Positions 40,749-51,200 of a stretch of 64,000 nucleotides of DNA are shown one piece after another. The notes below the pieces were generated by a model. It did not search any database. It was not told the DNA's origin and worked only from the letters and a program-made list of their open reading frames with translations. The stretch is from positions 656,751 to 720,750 of the forward strand of contig NZ_JAVHJP010000001.1 of assembly GCF_031020795.1 (NCBI RefSeq), given 5' to 3'. Origin of the DNA: Hydrogenophaga pseudoflava (lineage in GTDB: Bacteria; Pseudomonadota; Gammaproteobacteria; Burkholderiales; Burkholderiaceae_C). Every line of letters begins with the position of its first letter. The first letter of the stretch is position 1. Made by a program: the position numbers and the translations under genes.

Positions 40749-41213
40749 CTATGGCTGGAAAATGCGTGGCAGCAGAAGAATCGCCTCCGCGTTGGAGAAC
40801 GAGAAACAACGGTCCGCAGCTTCCAGCCAGGGCAGCCATGCCTGTGCCTGGTGTTCCCGCGGACTGAGCACCACCGGCCGCGCCTCCGGCACGCACAGAC
40901 CGAACACCCGCTCGGTGTTCAGAACCACGCCGGGCGCGTACCGGTGGCGCCACTGCGGGTAGATCTCGTAGATGTTCTGCAAGCCCCAGTCGCTGAGGCG
41001 GTGCCCCGGCGCCGAGACGTCGAGCCCGGTTTCTTCAGCCACCTCGCGCGCAGCCGTCGCTTCAAACGGCTCCTCCCACGCCTCCTTGGAACCGGTCACC
41101 GACTGCCAGAAGCCCGGCGACTCGGCCCGCTCGATCAGCAACACCTCCAGCGCCGGGGTGTGAATCACCACCAGCACCGATTCAGGAATCTTGTAGGGCG
41201 GGGAGGACGGCAC
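40749..41213 (-). CDS. nudB: Dihydroneopterin triphosphate diphosphatase (Nudix, NudB-like)
   Basis: A 154-residue Nudix hydrolase expected to remove pyrophosphate from dihydroneopterin triphosphate in folate synthesis, the step after FolE. The Nudix box is GSKEAWEEPFEATAAREVAEE followed by TGLD; family-specific segments are ESPGFWQSVTG near the start and RHRYAPGVVLNTERVFGL, closely like E. coli NudB. The start is the GTG at 41213, close after the aspS terminator and without a Shine-Dalgarno sequence; no better start is visible. Upstream on the same strand is aspS, and NudB-type genes commonly follow aspS, which supports the call. Confidence 0.88.
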   Translation of the reverse strand: MPSSPPYKIPESVLVVIHTPALEVLLIERAESPGFWQSVTGSKEAWEEPFEATAAREVAEETGLDVSAPGHRLSDWGLQNIYEIYPQWRHRYAPGVVLNTERVFGLCVPEARPVVLSPREHQAQAWLPWLEAADRCFSFSNAEAILLLPRIFQP

Positions 41214-41233
41214 GGCGGTTCGGTGGGTTGAAC

Positions 41234-41259
41234 AAAAAAAGGCGCCCGCAGGCGCCTTT
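41234..41259 (-). terminator. Rho-independent terminator after aspS
   Basis: On the minus strand AAAGGCGCC-TGCG-GGCGCCTTT forms a 9-bp stem ending in a run of seven T. It lies 20 bases beyond the aspS stop and just before the nudB start, so nudB is either read through or has its own promoter. Confidence 0.88.
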
Positions 41260-41279
41260 CATTCTGGCCGAAGTCCGGC

Positions 41280-43082
41280 TCAGGCCGTCTTCACCGCGTC
41301 CGGGTTGCGCAGGCGGATGTGCAGCTCGCGCAGCTGCTTTTCGTCCACCGGGCTCGGCGCCTGCGTGAGCAGGCACTGGGCGCGCTGGGTCTTGGGGAAG
41401 GCGATCACGTCGCGGATGGACTCGGCACCGGTCATCAGGGTCACGATGCGGTCCAGACCGAAGGCCAGGCCGCCGTGCGGGGGCGCGCCGTACTGCAGGG
41501 CATCCAGCAGAAAACCGAACTTGAGCTGCGCTTCGTCGGGCGTGATCTTCAGCGCGTCGAACACCTTCTGCTGCACGTCGGCACGGTGGATACGGACCGA
41601 GCCGCCACCGATTTCCCAGCCGTTGAGCACCATGTCGTAGCCCTTGGCGATGCACTTCTCGGGTGCGGTGACCATCCAGTCCTCGTGGCCGTCCTTGGGC
41701 GCGGTGAAGGGGTGGTGCACCGCCGTCCAGCGGTCCTCTTCCTCGTCGTGTTCGAACATTGGAAAGTCCACCACCCACATCGGCGCCCAGCGGTCCTCGA
41801 ACAGACCGTTCTTCTTGCCCAGTTCGCTGTGGCCGATCTTCAGGCGCAGCGCACCGATGGCGTCGTTGACAATCTTGGCCTTGTCGGCGCCGAAGAAAAT
41901 GATGTCGCCGTCCTGTGCGCCGGTGCGGGTCAGGATCTCGGCAATCGCCTTGTCGTGCAGGTTCTTGACGATGGGCGACTGCAGGCCGTCCTTGCCCTTG
42001 GCCACTTCGTTGACCTTGATCCAGGCCAGGCCCTTGGCGCCGTAGATCTTGACGAACTCGGTGTAGGCGTCGATCTCGCTGCGGCTCATTTCGGCACCGC
42101 CGCGCACGCACAGCGCGACGACACGGCCGTTCTTCATGGTGGCGGGCGCGCTGAAGACCTTGAAGTCCACATCGGCCATGACGTCGGTGAGCTCGGTGAA
42201 CTCCATCTTCACGCGCAGGTCGGGCTTGTCGGAGCCGTAGCGGTGCATGGCTTCGCTGTAGGCCATGACCGGGAACTCGCCCAGGTCCACGTTCAGCACG
42301 TTCTGGAACACCGTCTTGATCATGCCCTGGAACATGTCGCGGATGTCCTGCTCGGTCAGGAACGAGGTCTCGATATCGATCTGCGTGAACTCGGGCTGGC
42401 GGTCGGCGCGCAGGTCCTCGTCACGGAAGCACTTGGTGATCTGGTAGTAGCGGTCGTAGCCGGCCACCATCAGCAGCTGCTTGAACAGCTGGGGCGACTG
42501 GGGCAGCGCGAAGAAGTGGCCGTCGTGCACGCGGCTGGGCACCAGGTAGTCGCGCGCGCCTTCGGGCGTGCTCTTGGTCAGCATCGGCGTCTCGATGTCG
42601 ATGAAGCCGTTGGCGTCCAGGAACTTGCGCACCTCCATGGCCACGCGGTAACGCAGCATCAGGTTGTTCTGCATGTACGGGCGGCGCAGGTCCAGCACGC
42701 GGTGCGTCAGGCGGGTGGTCTCGCTCAGGTTGTCGTCATCCAGCTGGAATGGCGGCGTGACCGAGGGGTTGAGCACCTTGAGTTCGTGGCACAGCACTTC
42801 GATCTGGCCGCTCTTGAGCTTGTCGTTGGTGGTGCCGGCGGGGCGGGCACGCACCAGACCGGTGACCTGCACGCAGAACTCGTTGCGCACGTCCTCGGCG
42901 GTCTTGAACATGTCCGGACGGTCCGGGTCGCAGACCACCTGCACATAACCTTCGCGGTCGCGCAGGTCGATGAAGATCACGCCGCCATGGTCGCGGCGGC
43001 GGTTGACCCAGCCGCAGAGTTGCACGGTTTGCCCCATCAGGGCTTCGGTCACCAGACCGCAATAGTGGGAACGCATGGCCAT
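41280..43082 (-). CDS. aspS: Aspartyl-tRNA synthetase
   Basis: A 600-residue class II synthetase that charges tRNA-Asp. The N-terminal OB-fold anticodon domain reads [26 protein letters not shown]; motif 2 region has [22 protein letters not shown]; motif 3 is [15 protein letters not shown]. The GAD insertion of bacterial-type AspRS (about 285-420) is present. Length is close to the E. coli enzyme (590). An ATG at 43082 and another at 43076 are both possible; a GAAGAA-like site suits the first. The gene precedes nudB and follows a DUF502 gene on the same strand. Confidence 0.97.
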   Translation of the reverse strand: MAMRSHYCGLVTEALMGQTVQLCGWVNRRRDHGGVIFIDLRDREGYVQVVCDPDRPDMFKTAEDVRNEFCVQVTGLVRARPAGTTNDKLKSGQIEVLCHELKVLNPSVTPPFQLDDDNLSETTRLTHRVLDLRRPYMQNNLMLRYRVAMEVRKFLDANGFIDIETPMLTKSTPEGARDYLVPSRVHDGHFFALPQSPQLFKQLLMVAGYDRYYQITKCFRDEDLRADRQPEFTQIDIETSFLTEQDIRDMFQGMIKTVFQNVLNVDLGEFPVMAYSEAMHRYGSDKPDLRVKMEFTELTDVMADVDFKVFSAPATMKNGRVVALCVRGGAEMSRSEIDAYTEFVKIYGAKGLAWIKVNEVAKGKDGLQSPIVKNLHDKAIAEILTRTGAQDGDIIFFGADKAKIVNDAIGALRLKIGHSELGKKNGLFEDRWAPMWVVDFPMFEHDEEEDRWTAVHHPFTAPKDGHEDWMVTAPEKCIAKGYDMVLNGWEIGGGSVRIHRADVQQKVFDALKITPDEAQLKFGFLLDALQYGAPPHGGLAFGLDRIVTLMTGAESIRDVIAFPKTQRAQCLLTQAPSPVDEKQLRELHIRLRNPDAVKTA

Positions 43083-43130
43083 ATCGGTTCTTCTTTCAGC
43101 AGGCGGGCTGCAAGGCTGCAGCCACGGATG

Positions 43131-43796
43131 TCAGGCGGTCGCGGGAGCGGTCGCCTTGAGGTTGGGGTTCTTGGGTCCACCGGGCACGATCACGCCCATG
43201 GAGACGATGTAGGTCAGGGCTTCGTCCACCGACATCTGCAGTTCCACGCAGTCGCGCGTGCGCACCATGACGAAGTAGCCGCCCGTGGGATTGGGCGTGG
43301 TGGGCACGTAGACGCTGACGAAGTCTTCGTCGGGACCACTGCCAGGGCGGGCGCGCAACTGCTGCAACACCTCGCCCTGCGGCGTACCGGTCAGGAAGGC
43401 GATGGTCCACATGCCGTCCTGTGGCCACTGCACCAGCAAAGCCTTGCGGAAGGCGTTGCCCTTTTCGGAAAACAGGGTGTCGGAGACCTGCTTGACGCCC
43501 GAATAAATGGAGCGCACCACCGGGATGCGATGCAGCAGGGCGTGCCACCAGTTCACCAGCCGGTTGCCGATGATGTTCGAGGCCATGGCGCCGATGGACA
43601 GGACCACGACCAGCGCGAAGATCACCCCCAGACCGGGCACATGGAAGCCGAACAGCTGGTCCGGTTGCCAGGCGCCGGGCAGGATGCGCAGGGTCTGGTC
43701 CAGCGTGGAAACGACCCAGTCCAGCACCCAGAGGGTGATGATCAGGGGCACCAGGACGAGCAGGCCCGAGAACAGCCACTTGCGCAGATTGGCCAC
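43131..43796 (-). CDS. DUF502 family membrane protein
   Basis: A 221-residue inner-membrane protein with two transmembrane segments (about residues 6-28 and 57-78) and a conserved DUF502 soluble part: RIPVVRSIYSGVKQVSDTLF, FRKALLVQWPQDGMWTIAFLTG, VYVPTTPNPTGGYFVMV and the C-terminal DEALTYIVSMGVIVPG. Family function is unknown; related plant proteins (LCV-like) are membrane proteins. The start is a GTG at 43796 (MANLRKW). It lies between the FmdB zinc-ribbon gene and aspS, all on one strand and closely spaced, a common arrangement in betaproteobacteria. Confidence 0.88.
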   Translation of the reverse strand: MANLRKWLFSGLLVLVPLIITLWVLDWVVSTLDQTLRILPGAWQPDQLFGFHVPGLGVIFALVVVLSIGAMASNIIGNRLVNWWHALLHRIPVVRSIYSGVKQVSDTLFSEKGNAFRKALLVQWPQDGMWTIAFLTGTPQGEVLQQLRARPGSGPDEDFVSVYVPTTPNPTGGYFVMVRTRDCVELQMSVDEALTYIVSMGVIVPGGPKNPNLKATAPATA

Positions 43797-43817
43797 AGGG
43801 CAGGTCTTTCCGCTGGC

Positions 43818-44114
43818 TCAGTGGCAGGCGCAGGAACCGCCGCAGGGCGTGGCCGGCGCGGCGCTGGCCGTTTCCGCCGGCTTGGACTCGGTCGAGGCGG
43901 CGGCCGTGCCGCTGGCCGCCGAGCCGCCCGCGCTGCCCTTGAAGTCGGTCGCGTACCAGCCCGAGCCCTTGAGCTGGAAACCGGCGGCGGTCAGCTGTTT
44001 GCTGAACGTGGCCGCACCGCAGGCGGGGCATTCCGTCAGCGGCGCGTCGGAAATTTTCTGCAGGACGTCCTTGGCATGGCCGCAGGACTCGCACTTGTAG
44101 GCATAGATCGGCAT
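43818..44114 (-). CDS. FmdB-family zinc-ribbon protein
   Basis: A 98-residue protein. The N-terminal part (MPIYAYKCESCGHAKDVLQK, ECPACGAATFSKQL) is the FmdB/CxxC regulatory zinc ribbon with two CxxC pairs. The C-terminal half is low-complexity (Ala, Ser, Thr, Gly) and ends CGGSCACH, a cysteine/histidine-rich tail that could bind a further metal. It was first named for a regulator of formamidase, but the general function is unknown. The ATG at 44114 is unambiguous. It is the first of the FmdB-DUF502-aspS run. Confidence 0.88.
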   Translation of the reverse strand: MPIYAYKCESCGHAKDVLQKISDAPLTECPACGAATFSKQLTAAGFQLKGSGWYATDFKGSAGGSAASGTAAASTESKPAETASAAPATPCGGSCACH

Positions 44115-44273
44115 GGCGTGAACGGTGGAATGGTCCGGCGACCACAGCCCCAAGGGCCCGAAATGCACCGCGGGGGTGCAAGAACGGCAGGGCGCCGGGA
44201 AGTTGAACAAAACCCGTCATTATAGGTGGGGCACCCCGCCCGCACCTTCAAGGGCGGCCCGCCGGTCGGCCCC

Positions 44274-45839
44274 TCACCACAGGCGGATGCGCAGCATCAC
44301 CTGGGTGACGATCAGCCCCAGCACGAAGCCGATGCCGCCGTAGATGATGGCCTGCAGCAGCCGGTTGGTCCGCCGCTGCTCGGCCATCAGCTGGTCGAGT
44401 TCGGCGCGCAGCTGGTGGGGCCGGTGCTGCAGGTAGTCCTGCAGCAGGCGGGGCAGGGCCGGCAGCAGCTTGGCGTACTGCGGCGCTTCCGCCTTGAGCT
44501 GCTGCAGCAGCTTGTGCGGCCCGACCTGTTCCAGCATCCACTTCTCCAGGAAGGGCTTGGCGGTGTTCCAGAGGTCCAGTTCGGGGTCGAGGTCGCGGCC
44601 CAGGCCCTCGATGTTGAGCAAGGTCTTCTGCAGCAGCACCAGCTGCGGCTGGATTTCGACATGGAAGCGGCGCGAGGTCTGGAACAGGCGCATCAGCACC
44701 ATGCCCAGCGAGATCTCCTTGAGCGGCCGGTCGAAGTACGGTTCGCACACCGCCCGGATGGCCGACTCCAGTTCGTCCACCCGGGTTTCAGGCGGCACCC
44801 AGCCGCTCTCGATGTGCAGCTCGGCCACGCGCTTGTAGTCGCGCCGGAAGAAGGCGGTGAAGTTCTGCGCCAGGTATTCCTTGTCGAATTCGGTCAGCGT
44901 GCCGACGATGCCGAAGTCCAGCGAGATGTAGCGGCCAAAGGTGGCCGGGTCGACGCTGACCTGGATGTTGCCCGGGTGCATGTCCGCGTGGAAGAAGCCG
45001 TCGCGGAACACCTGGGTGAAGAAGATGGTGACACCGTCGCGCGCCAGCTTGGGAATGTCCACGCCCTTCTGGCGCAGCTCTTCCACCCGGTTGATCGGAA
45101 CACCGTGCATGCGCTCCATCACCATCACTTCGGTGTGGCAGTAGTCCCAGAACATCTCCGGAATCAGCACCAGGTCCAGCCCCGCCATGTTGCGGCGCAA
45201 CTGGGCGGCGTTGGCGGCCTCGCGCAGCAGGTCGAGTTCGTCGTGCAGGTACTTGTCGAACTCCGCCACCACCTCCAGTGGCTTGAGCCGCTTGCCGTCG
45301 GCCGAGACCTTCTCGACCCAGCCGGCCATCATGCGCATCAGGCTCAGGTCTTTCTCGATCACCGGCAGCATGTTGGGCCGCAGCACCTTCACCGCGACCT
45401 CGCGGCCGCCGTGTCGCCCATCGCGCAGCGTGGCGAAGTGCACCTGGGCGATGGAGGCGCTGGCCACTGGCGTGCGATCGAAATGGCCGAACACGGCGTC
45501 CAGCGGCTTGCCAAAGGCCCGCTCGATGGTGGCCACGGCGATGTCACTGTCGAATGGCGGCACCCGGTCCTGCAGGCGGGCCAGTTCGTCGGCGATGTCC
45601 GGCGGCAGCAGGTCGCGCCGGGTGGAGAGCACCTGACCGAACTTGACGAAGATCGGTCCCAGGCGCTCCAGCGCCTCGCGCAGGCGCTGGCCCCGCGGCG
45701 CGTCCAGGTTGCGCCCCACGGACACGATGCGCGTCAGCAGCCGCAGGCCCGGCCGCTGGAAACTGGACAGCACCAGTTCATCCAGGCCGTGCCGCAGCAC
45801 CACCCAGACGATGAACAGGCCGCGGAGCAGCCGCGTCAT
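44274..45839 (-). CDS. ubiB: Ubiquinone biosynthesis ATPase/kinase-like protein UbiB
   Basis: A 521-residue member of the ABC1/ADCK/UbiB family needed for ubiquinone production. Features are [20 protein letters not shown] (the family KxGQ motif), the Ala-rich nucleotide loop region [25 protein letters not shown] with the conserved Lys, [10 protein letters not shown] and SLDFGIVG (metal-binding), and two C-terminal membrane helices (about 490-520) that anchor it in the inner membrane. The family behaves as an atypical kinase/ATPase rather than a normal protein kinase. Its start overlaps the ubiJ stop (ATGA), typical of this operon. Confidence 0.95.
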   Translation of the reverse strand: MTRLLRGLFIVWVVLRHGLDELVLSSFQRPGLRLLTRIVSVGRNLDAPRGQRLREALERLGPIFVKFGQVLSTRRDLLPPDIADELARLQDRVPPFDSDIAVATIERAFGKPLDAVFGHFDRTPVASASIAQVHFATLRDGRHGGREVAVKVLRPNMLPVIEKDLSLMRMMAGWVEKVSADGKRLKPLEVVAEFDKYLHDELDLLREAANAAQLRRNMAGLDLVLIPEMFWDYCHTEVMVMERMHGVPINRVEELRQKGVDIPKLARDGVTIFFTQVFRDGFFHADMHPGNIQVSVDPATFGRYISLDFGIVGTLTEFDKEYLAQNFTAFFRRDYKRVAELHIESGWVPPETRVDELESAIRAVCEPYFDRPLKEISLGMVLMRLFQTSRRFHVEIQPQLVLLQKTLLNIEGLGRDLDPELDLWNTAKPFLEKWMLEQVGPHKLLQQLKAEAPQYAKLLPALPRLLQDYLQHRPHQLRAELDQLMAEQRRTNRLLQAIIYGGIGFVLGLIVTQVMLRIRLW

Positions 45840-46408
45840 GCCGAGCGTCCGTCGCTGTGACCCGGTTCGGTGGGTGCGCGGCGACCGACAAATGCCTTCA
45901 GACCGGCGGCGGCCGACTTCGCGCCGCTCACCAGGGTGTGCGCGACAGCGTCACCGACGAGGCGGGACAAGTCTTCCTCGACGTCCCAGCGCACGTTGTC
46001 CACCAGCCAGGCCACCTCGGCCGCCAGTTGCACATCGCCCTGGATGTCCACGTTCGGGCGCTCGCCGCCCAGCACCTGCTGCGCCAGCGCAAAAGGGGAG
46101 GTCTGGGTCACGGTCACGTGCAGTTCGGGCTGCCGGTCGCCGGAGGGACGCTCCAGCAGGCCTGCGGGGGTGGGCGCGAGGCTGAGGTGGAAGTCGCCCC
46201 AGGCCACGCGCACCGGCTTGCCCTGCTGGCGCTTGAGGCGCTGCTGCGCCTGGGGTTCCTGCATCAGGACATGGTTGAGGAACAGCACCACCCGGTTCTG
46301 GACCTCGTCCACCACCCATTCGGGTGGGCGGACACTGCCCAGCAGGGACTGCAGCATGCCCAGAGGGGAACGGGGAGCGGTCGAGGGGTTGGGGGATGCA
46401 CTGTTCAT
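45836..46408 (-). CDS. ubiJ: UbiJ-like ubiquinone biosynthesis accessory factor (SCP2 domain)
   Basis: A 190-residue protein with an SCP2-type lipid-binding fold: [60 protein letters not shown] and [19 protein letters not shown]. In E. coli UbiJ scaffolds the soluble Ubi complex and binds quinone precursors. Overlap with ubiB by four bases and proximity to ubiE (with a Tim44-like gene between) match the ubiE-ubiJ-ubiB order. The E. coli protein is about 200 residues, so the length is normal. Confidence 0.88.
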   Translation of the reverse strand: MNSASPNPSTAPRSPLGMLQSLLGSVRPPEWVVDEVQNRVVLFLNHVLMQEPQAQQRLKRQQGKPVRVAWGDFHLSLAPTPAGLLERPSGDRQPELHVTVTQTSPFALAQQVLGGERPNVDIQGDVQLAAEVAWLVDNVRWDVEEDLSRLVGDAVAHTLVSGAKSAAAGLKAFVGRRAPTEPGHSDGRSA

Positions 46409-46442
46409 GATCCCCCGATTCTGACGGATAACCGGAGCGCTT

Positions 46443-47057
46443 CTACCGCAACGCCTGCACGCCGGCCACCAGCCAGCCGCCGTCGCCGGACTTGGGGCGC
46501 GTGATGTTCCAGATCTCGCGGAACGGGTTCGGGCCGGCTGACGGCTCCTCCCGGATCAGACCGGAGAACTCGACGCTCGCCAGGTAGGCCTCGTCCTGTT
46601 CTTCCAGACCGAGCAGCTGCGCTTCCAGCATCACCACCTCGGTCTTGTTCGGAGCGGCACCGGCGCGCTCGCGCTCGGCCAGCTGACTCTGGATCTCGGC
46701 GAGCATGCCGCCGGTCATCATGGCGCGCAGGCTGGCAATGTCGGAGCGGTCCCAGGCGTCCTGCAGGTTCACGAAGTTCGCCTTGGACGCCCGCAGAAAG
46801 CCTTCGGCATCAAAACCGCCGCGCTGCTGGCCTGCCGGGTCGGCTGCCGGCGGGGCATCCGCCAGCGACTCCCAGGGCCGCGCCGACGCGTCGTTTCCCA
46901 CGTTCTTCGGGCTGTAGCCGCGGGGTGCGGACACCACGCTGTCCGGACCCGCACCAGCAGGTGGGACGGCCGACCGGGTCGCGGACTCGTCGCGGCGAAG
47001 CGCCTTGCGCAGCGTCCGCCGCCCCCCGAGCCAATCCGACCACCACCGAGCTTCCAT
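46443..47057 (-). CDS. Tim44-like domain protein lacking the usual membrane part
   Basis: A 204-residue protein whose C-terminal part (about 85-204) is a Tim44/TIM44-like domain: FDAEGFLRASKANFVNLQDAWDR, LRAMMTGGMLAEIQ, NKTEVVMLEAQLLGLEE and the terminal REIWNITRPKSGDGGWLVAGVQ. Family members at this position in related bacteria usually have a signal peptide, a glycine/serine-rich region and two membrane helices before the domain. Here the first 80 residues are short, hydrophilic and Arg/Ala/Pro-rich, beginning MEARWWSDWLGGRR, so the protein looks soluble. It may be an N-terminally shortened or reannotated form; no frameshifted remnant is visible upstream. Confidence 0.75.
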   Translation of the reverse strand: MEARWWSDWLGGRRTLRKALRRDESATRSAVPPAGAGPDSVVSAPRGYSPKNVGNDASARPWESLADAPPAADPAGQQRGGFDAEGFLRASKANFVNLQDAWDRSDIASLRAMMTGGMLAEIQSQLAERERAGAAPNKTEVVMLEAQLLGLEEQDEAYLASVEFSGLIREEPSAGPNPFREIWNITRPKSGDGGWLVAGVQALR

Positions 47058-47092
47058 GACCCTGTCCTCCTTGCGTCCCTGACGTCAACCCA

Positions 47093-47824
47093 TCAACACT
47101 TGATACCGACGTGAAGCGCCACCACCCCCGCACTGAGGTTGTGCACGTCCACATGGCCAAAACCCACCGACTTCATCAATTGGCGCAGCTCCTCCTGCCC
47201 CGGATGCATTCGGATCGACTCCGCCAGGTACTGGTAACTCTGGGCATCGCCCGCCACCAGTTGCCCCAGCTTCGGCAGCACGTTGAACGAGTACCAGTCA
47301 TAAGCCTTTTCCAGCGGCTTGGCGACACGGGAAAACTCCAAGACCAGCAGCTTGCCGCCCGGCTTGAGGACGCGGCGCATCTCCGACAGGGCCTGGTCCT
47401 TGTGCGTCATGTTGCGCAAACCGAAGGCCACGGACACGAAATCGAAGCTGTTGTCGGCAAATGGCAGCTTCTCGGCATCGCAGACCATGGTCGGCAGCAC
47501 CAGGCCTTCGTCGAGCAGGCGGTTGCGGCCTTCTCGCAACATCGCCTCGTTGATGTCGGTGTGCACGACACGGCCAGCGGGGCCGACGCGCCGCGCGAAG
47601 GCCCGCGAAAGATCGCCCGTGCCACCAGCGATGTCCAGCACCTGCTGGCCCGGCTGCGGATTGGCGACGGTGATGGTGTAGCGCTTCCAGATGCGGTGCA
47701 GGCCGGCCGACATGAGGTCGTTCATCACGTCGTACTTGGGTGCGACCGAATCGAACACGCTGCGCACGTGTTTCGCCTTCTCCTGTTCGTCGACGGTCTG
47801 GAAGCCGAAATGGGTGGTGGCCAT
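47093..47824 (-). CDS. ubiE: Ubiquinone/menaquinone methyltransferase UbiE
   Basis: A 243-residue SAM-dependent C-methyltransferase acting on demethyl-ubiquinone intermediates. Motif I is [15 protein letters not shown]; other conserved segments are [21 protein letters not shown] at the start, [31 protein letters not shown] and [15 protein letters not shown]. Length and start ([11 protein letters not shown]) are typical. It begins 20 bases after the DUF971 gene and precedes the Tim44-like, ubiJ and ubiB genes on the same strand, forming a ubiquinone operon. Confidence 0.96.
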   Translation of the reverse strand: MATTHFGFQTVDEQEKAKHVRSVFDSVAPKYDVMNDLMSAGLHRIWKRYTITVANPQPGQQVLDIAGGTGDLSRAFARRVGPAGRVVHTDINEAMLREGRNRLLDEGLVLPTMVCDAEKLPFADNSFDFVSVAFGLRNMTHKDQALSEMRRVLKPGGKLLVLEFSRVAKPLEKAYDWYSFNVLPKLGQLVAGDAQSYQYLAESIRMHPGQEELRQLMKSVGFGHVDVHNLSAGVVALHVGIKC

Positions 47825-47844
47825 GGAATGGGTCTCCGTCGGGG

Positions 47845-48258
47845 TCAGTGGCTGCCGCAGGCGTGTCCGCCCTTTTCCGGCATGGGTGCGTCGCGGTCCA
47901 CACCGGCCGCCTGAAGCCGCTGGAGGTAATCGTTCCAGAGTTCCGCCTGTTGCGATCCCAGGAAATACAGGTAATCCCAGGCGTAGATGCCGGAATCGTG
48001 GCCGTCCGAAAAGGTCGGCTGCACCGCATAGTTGCCCACCGGCTCCAGCGCCACCAGGGTCACGTCGCGCTTGCCGGTCTGCAGCGTCTCCTGGCCCGGG
48101 CCGTGGCCCTGCACCTCGGCCGAGGGCGAGTACACGCGCATCAGCTCAAACGGGATGCGGAAGCTCGCCCCGTCCGAAAAGGACACCTCCAGCACGCGCG
48201 AAGCGCTGTGCACTGTGATGTCCTGCGGTGTCGGGGTGTCCTTGTTCAGTCCTGCCAT
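47845..48258 (-). CDS. DUF971 domain protein
   Basis: A 137-residue protein with the DUF971 (GBBH-like N-terminal) fold: [67 protein letters not shown]. The same module forms the N-terminal zinc-binding domain of gamma-butyrobetaine hydroxylase; stand-alone copies have been linked to iron-sulphur or metal handling. The C terminus is Gly/His/Cys-containing (GGHACGSH), possibly a metal ligand. It is 20 bases before ubiE and close behind the large dehydrogenase gene, so probably in the same transcript. Confidence 0.88.
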   Translation of the reverse strand: MAGLNKDTPTPQDITVHSASRVLEVSFSDGASFRIPFELMRVYSPSAEVQGHGPGQETLQTGKRDVTLVALEPVGNYAVQPTFSDGHDSGIYAWDYLYFLGSQQAELWNDYLQRLQAAGVDRDAPMPEKGGHACGSH

Positions 48259-48270
48259 GGGGTTCTCCGT

Positions 48271-51200
48271 TCAGACCAGCACGCGTTCGATGCCGCCCTG
48301 GTTGGCTTTTTCGACATAGGCCGGCAACCAGTTCTCGCCCAGGATCTGGCGCGCCATCTCGACCACGATGTAGTCGGCCTCCAGCAGGCCGTTCTGCAGG
48401 TCGTCGGTGTAACGCGACAGGCCCTGCAGGCAGCTCGGGCACGAAGTCAGCATCTTGATGTTGGCCTTCTCGCCCACCGTGCCCGCCGCGCGCAGGGCGG
48501 CTTCTCCCTTGCGGATCTCCTCTTCCTTGCGGAAGCGGATCTGGGTCGAGATGTCGGGCCGGCTCACGCCCAGCGTGCCGCTCTCGCCGCAGCAGCGTTC
48601 GCTCTTGACCACGCCATCACCGACCAGGGCCTTGACGGTCTTCATCGGGTCCTGCAGCTTCATCGGGCTGTGGCAGGGGTCGTGGTACAGGTAGCCGCCC
48701 TGCCCGGCCGGCAGCGTGATGCCTTTCTCCAGCAGGTACTCGTGGATGTCGATGATGCGGCAGCCCGGGAAAATCTTCTCGAACTCGTAGCCCGCGAGCT
48801 GGTCGTAGCAGGTGCCGCAGGAGACCACCACCGTCTTGATGTCCAGGTAGTTCAGCGTGTTGGCCACGCGGTGGAACAGCACCCGGTTGTCGGTGATCAT
48901 CTTCTCGGCCTTGTCGTACTGGCCCGAGCCGCGCTGCGGGTAGCCGCAGCACAGGTACCCCGGCGGCAACACGGTCTGCACGCCCGCGTGCCAGAGCATG
49001 GCCTGGGTGGCCAGGCCGACCTGGCTGAACAGGCGTTCCGAACCACAGCCGGGGAAGTAGAACACCGCCTCCGTCTCGGCTGTGGTGACCTGGGGATTGC
49101 GGATGATCGGAACGTAGTCCTTGTCCTCGATGTCCAGCAGCGCGCGCGCCGTCTTCTTCGGCAGGCCACCCGGCATTTTCTTGTTGATGAAGTGGATCAC
49201 CTGCTCCTTGACCGGCGCCGTACCCAGGGTGGCGGGCGGCGCGCTGGTCTGCGCCCTGGCGGCGGGCTTGAGCAGGTTGTTGGCCAGTCGCTGGGCCTTG
49301 AAGCCCACGTCCACCATGGCCGAGCGCATGAACTTGATGGTCTCGGGGTTGGTCGCGTTCAGGAAGAACATGGCCGCCGCGTTGCCCGGGCGGAAGCTCT
49401 TCTGGCCCATCTTGCGCAGCAGGTTGCGCATGTTCATCGACACGTCGCCGAAGTCGATCTTCACCGGGCAGGGCGAGAGGCACTTGTGGCACACCGTGCA
49501 GTGGTCGGCCACATCTTCGAATTCTTCCCAGTGCTTGATGCTGATGCCGCGGCGGGTCTGCTCTTCGTACAGGAAGGCCTCGATCAGCAGCGAGGTCGCC
49601 AGGATCTTGTTGCGCGGGCTGTAGAGCAGGTTGGCGCGCGGCACGTGCGTGGCGCAGACCGGCTTGCACTTGCCGCAGCGCAGGCAGTCCTTGACCGAAT
49701 CGGCGATGGCGCCGATGTCGCTCTGCTGCATGATCAGCGACTCATGGCCCATCAGGCCGAAGGACGGCGTGTAGGCGTTGGCCAGGTCGGACTGGCGCAC
49801 GCTCGCGTCCTGCGCCATCAGCGCCTGGTGCGCCGCACCGCGCAACAGCTTGCCCTTGTTGAAGCGGCCCTCGGGGTCGACCTTGGCCTTGTACTCGGCA
49901 AACGGGTTCAGCTCGTCGTCGGTCAGGAACTCCAGCTTGGTGATGCCGATGCCGTGTTCGCCCGAGATCACGCCGTCCAGACTGCGCGCCAGCACCATGA
50001 TGCGGGCCACCGCCTCGTGCGCGGTTTGCAGCATCTCGTAGTCGTCGCTGTTGACCGGGATGTTGGTGTGCACGTTGCCATCGCCCGCGTGCATGTGCAG
50101 CGCCACCCAGACGCGCCCCTTGAGCACGCGCTTGTGGATCGCGTTGCACTCCGCGAGGATGGGGCCGAAGGCGGCGCCGGTGAAGATCTGCTGCAGCGGC
50201 GCACGAATCTGCGTCTTCCAGCTCGCACGCAGCGAGTGGTCCTGCAGCTGCGGGAACAGGGTTTCCACGTCGCGCAGCCAGCCGGCCCACAGCGCGCGCA
50301 CCTCGCGCACCAGGGCCAGCGCCTGCTGCACGCGGTCTTCCAGCAGTTCGGCGCTGGGAATCTCGTTGGCGTCGTCGGTTTTGCCCAGTGGCAGGTTGCC
50401 CCGGGCAAAGAAGGCCTCCAGCGCCTCGCACAGCTTGAGCTTGTTGCGCAGCGAGAGTTCGATGTTGATGCGCTCGATGCCCAGGGTGTACTCGCCCATG
50501 CGCGGCAGCGGAATCACCACGTCCTCGTTGATCTTGAAGGCGTTGGTGTGCTTGCTGATGGCGGCCGTGCGCTTGCGGTCGAGCCAGAACTTCTTGCGCG
50601 CCTCGGCGCTGATGGCGATGAAGCCCTCGCCGCTGCGGCCGTTGGCCAGGCGGATCACCTCGCTGGTGGCGCGCGCCACAGCGTCGGCGTTATCACCGAC
50701 GATATCGCCGATCAGCACCATCTTGGGCAGGGTGCCGCGCTTGCTCTTGGTCGCGTAGCCCACCGCCTTGAGGTAGCGGTCGTCCAGGTGTTCCAGGCCG
50801 GCCAGCAGGGTGCCGCTGCGCTTCTGTTCGGCGAACATGAAGTCCTTGATCTCGACGATCGAGGGCACGCCGTCCTTGGGGTTGCCGAAGAACTCCAGGC
50901 ACACGGTGCGGGTGTGTTCGGGCATGCGGTGCACCACCCAGCGGCCGCTGGTGATCAGGCCGTCGCAGCCCTCTTTCTGGATGCCCGGCAAGCCGCTGAG
51001 GAACTTGTCCGTCACGTCCTTGCCCAGGCCTTCCTTGCGGAAGGTCTTGCCCGGGATCACGAGCTGCTCGGTGCGCAGGGGCGTCTTGCCATCGGCCGCG
51101 AAGTACTTCAGTTCGAAGCTGGCGACCTCGGCGTCATGGATCTTGCCCAGGTTGTGGTCGAGGCGGGTGACCTCCAGCCACTCGGCTTGGGGAGTGACCA

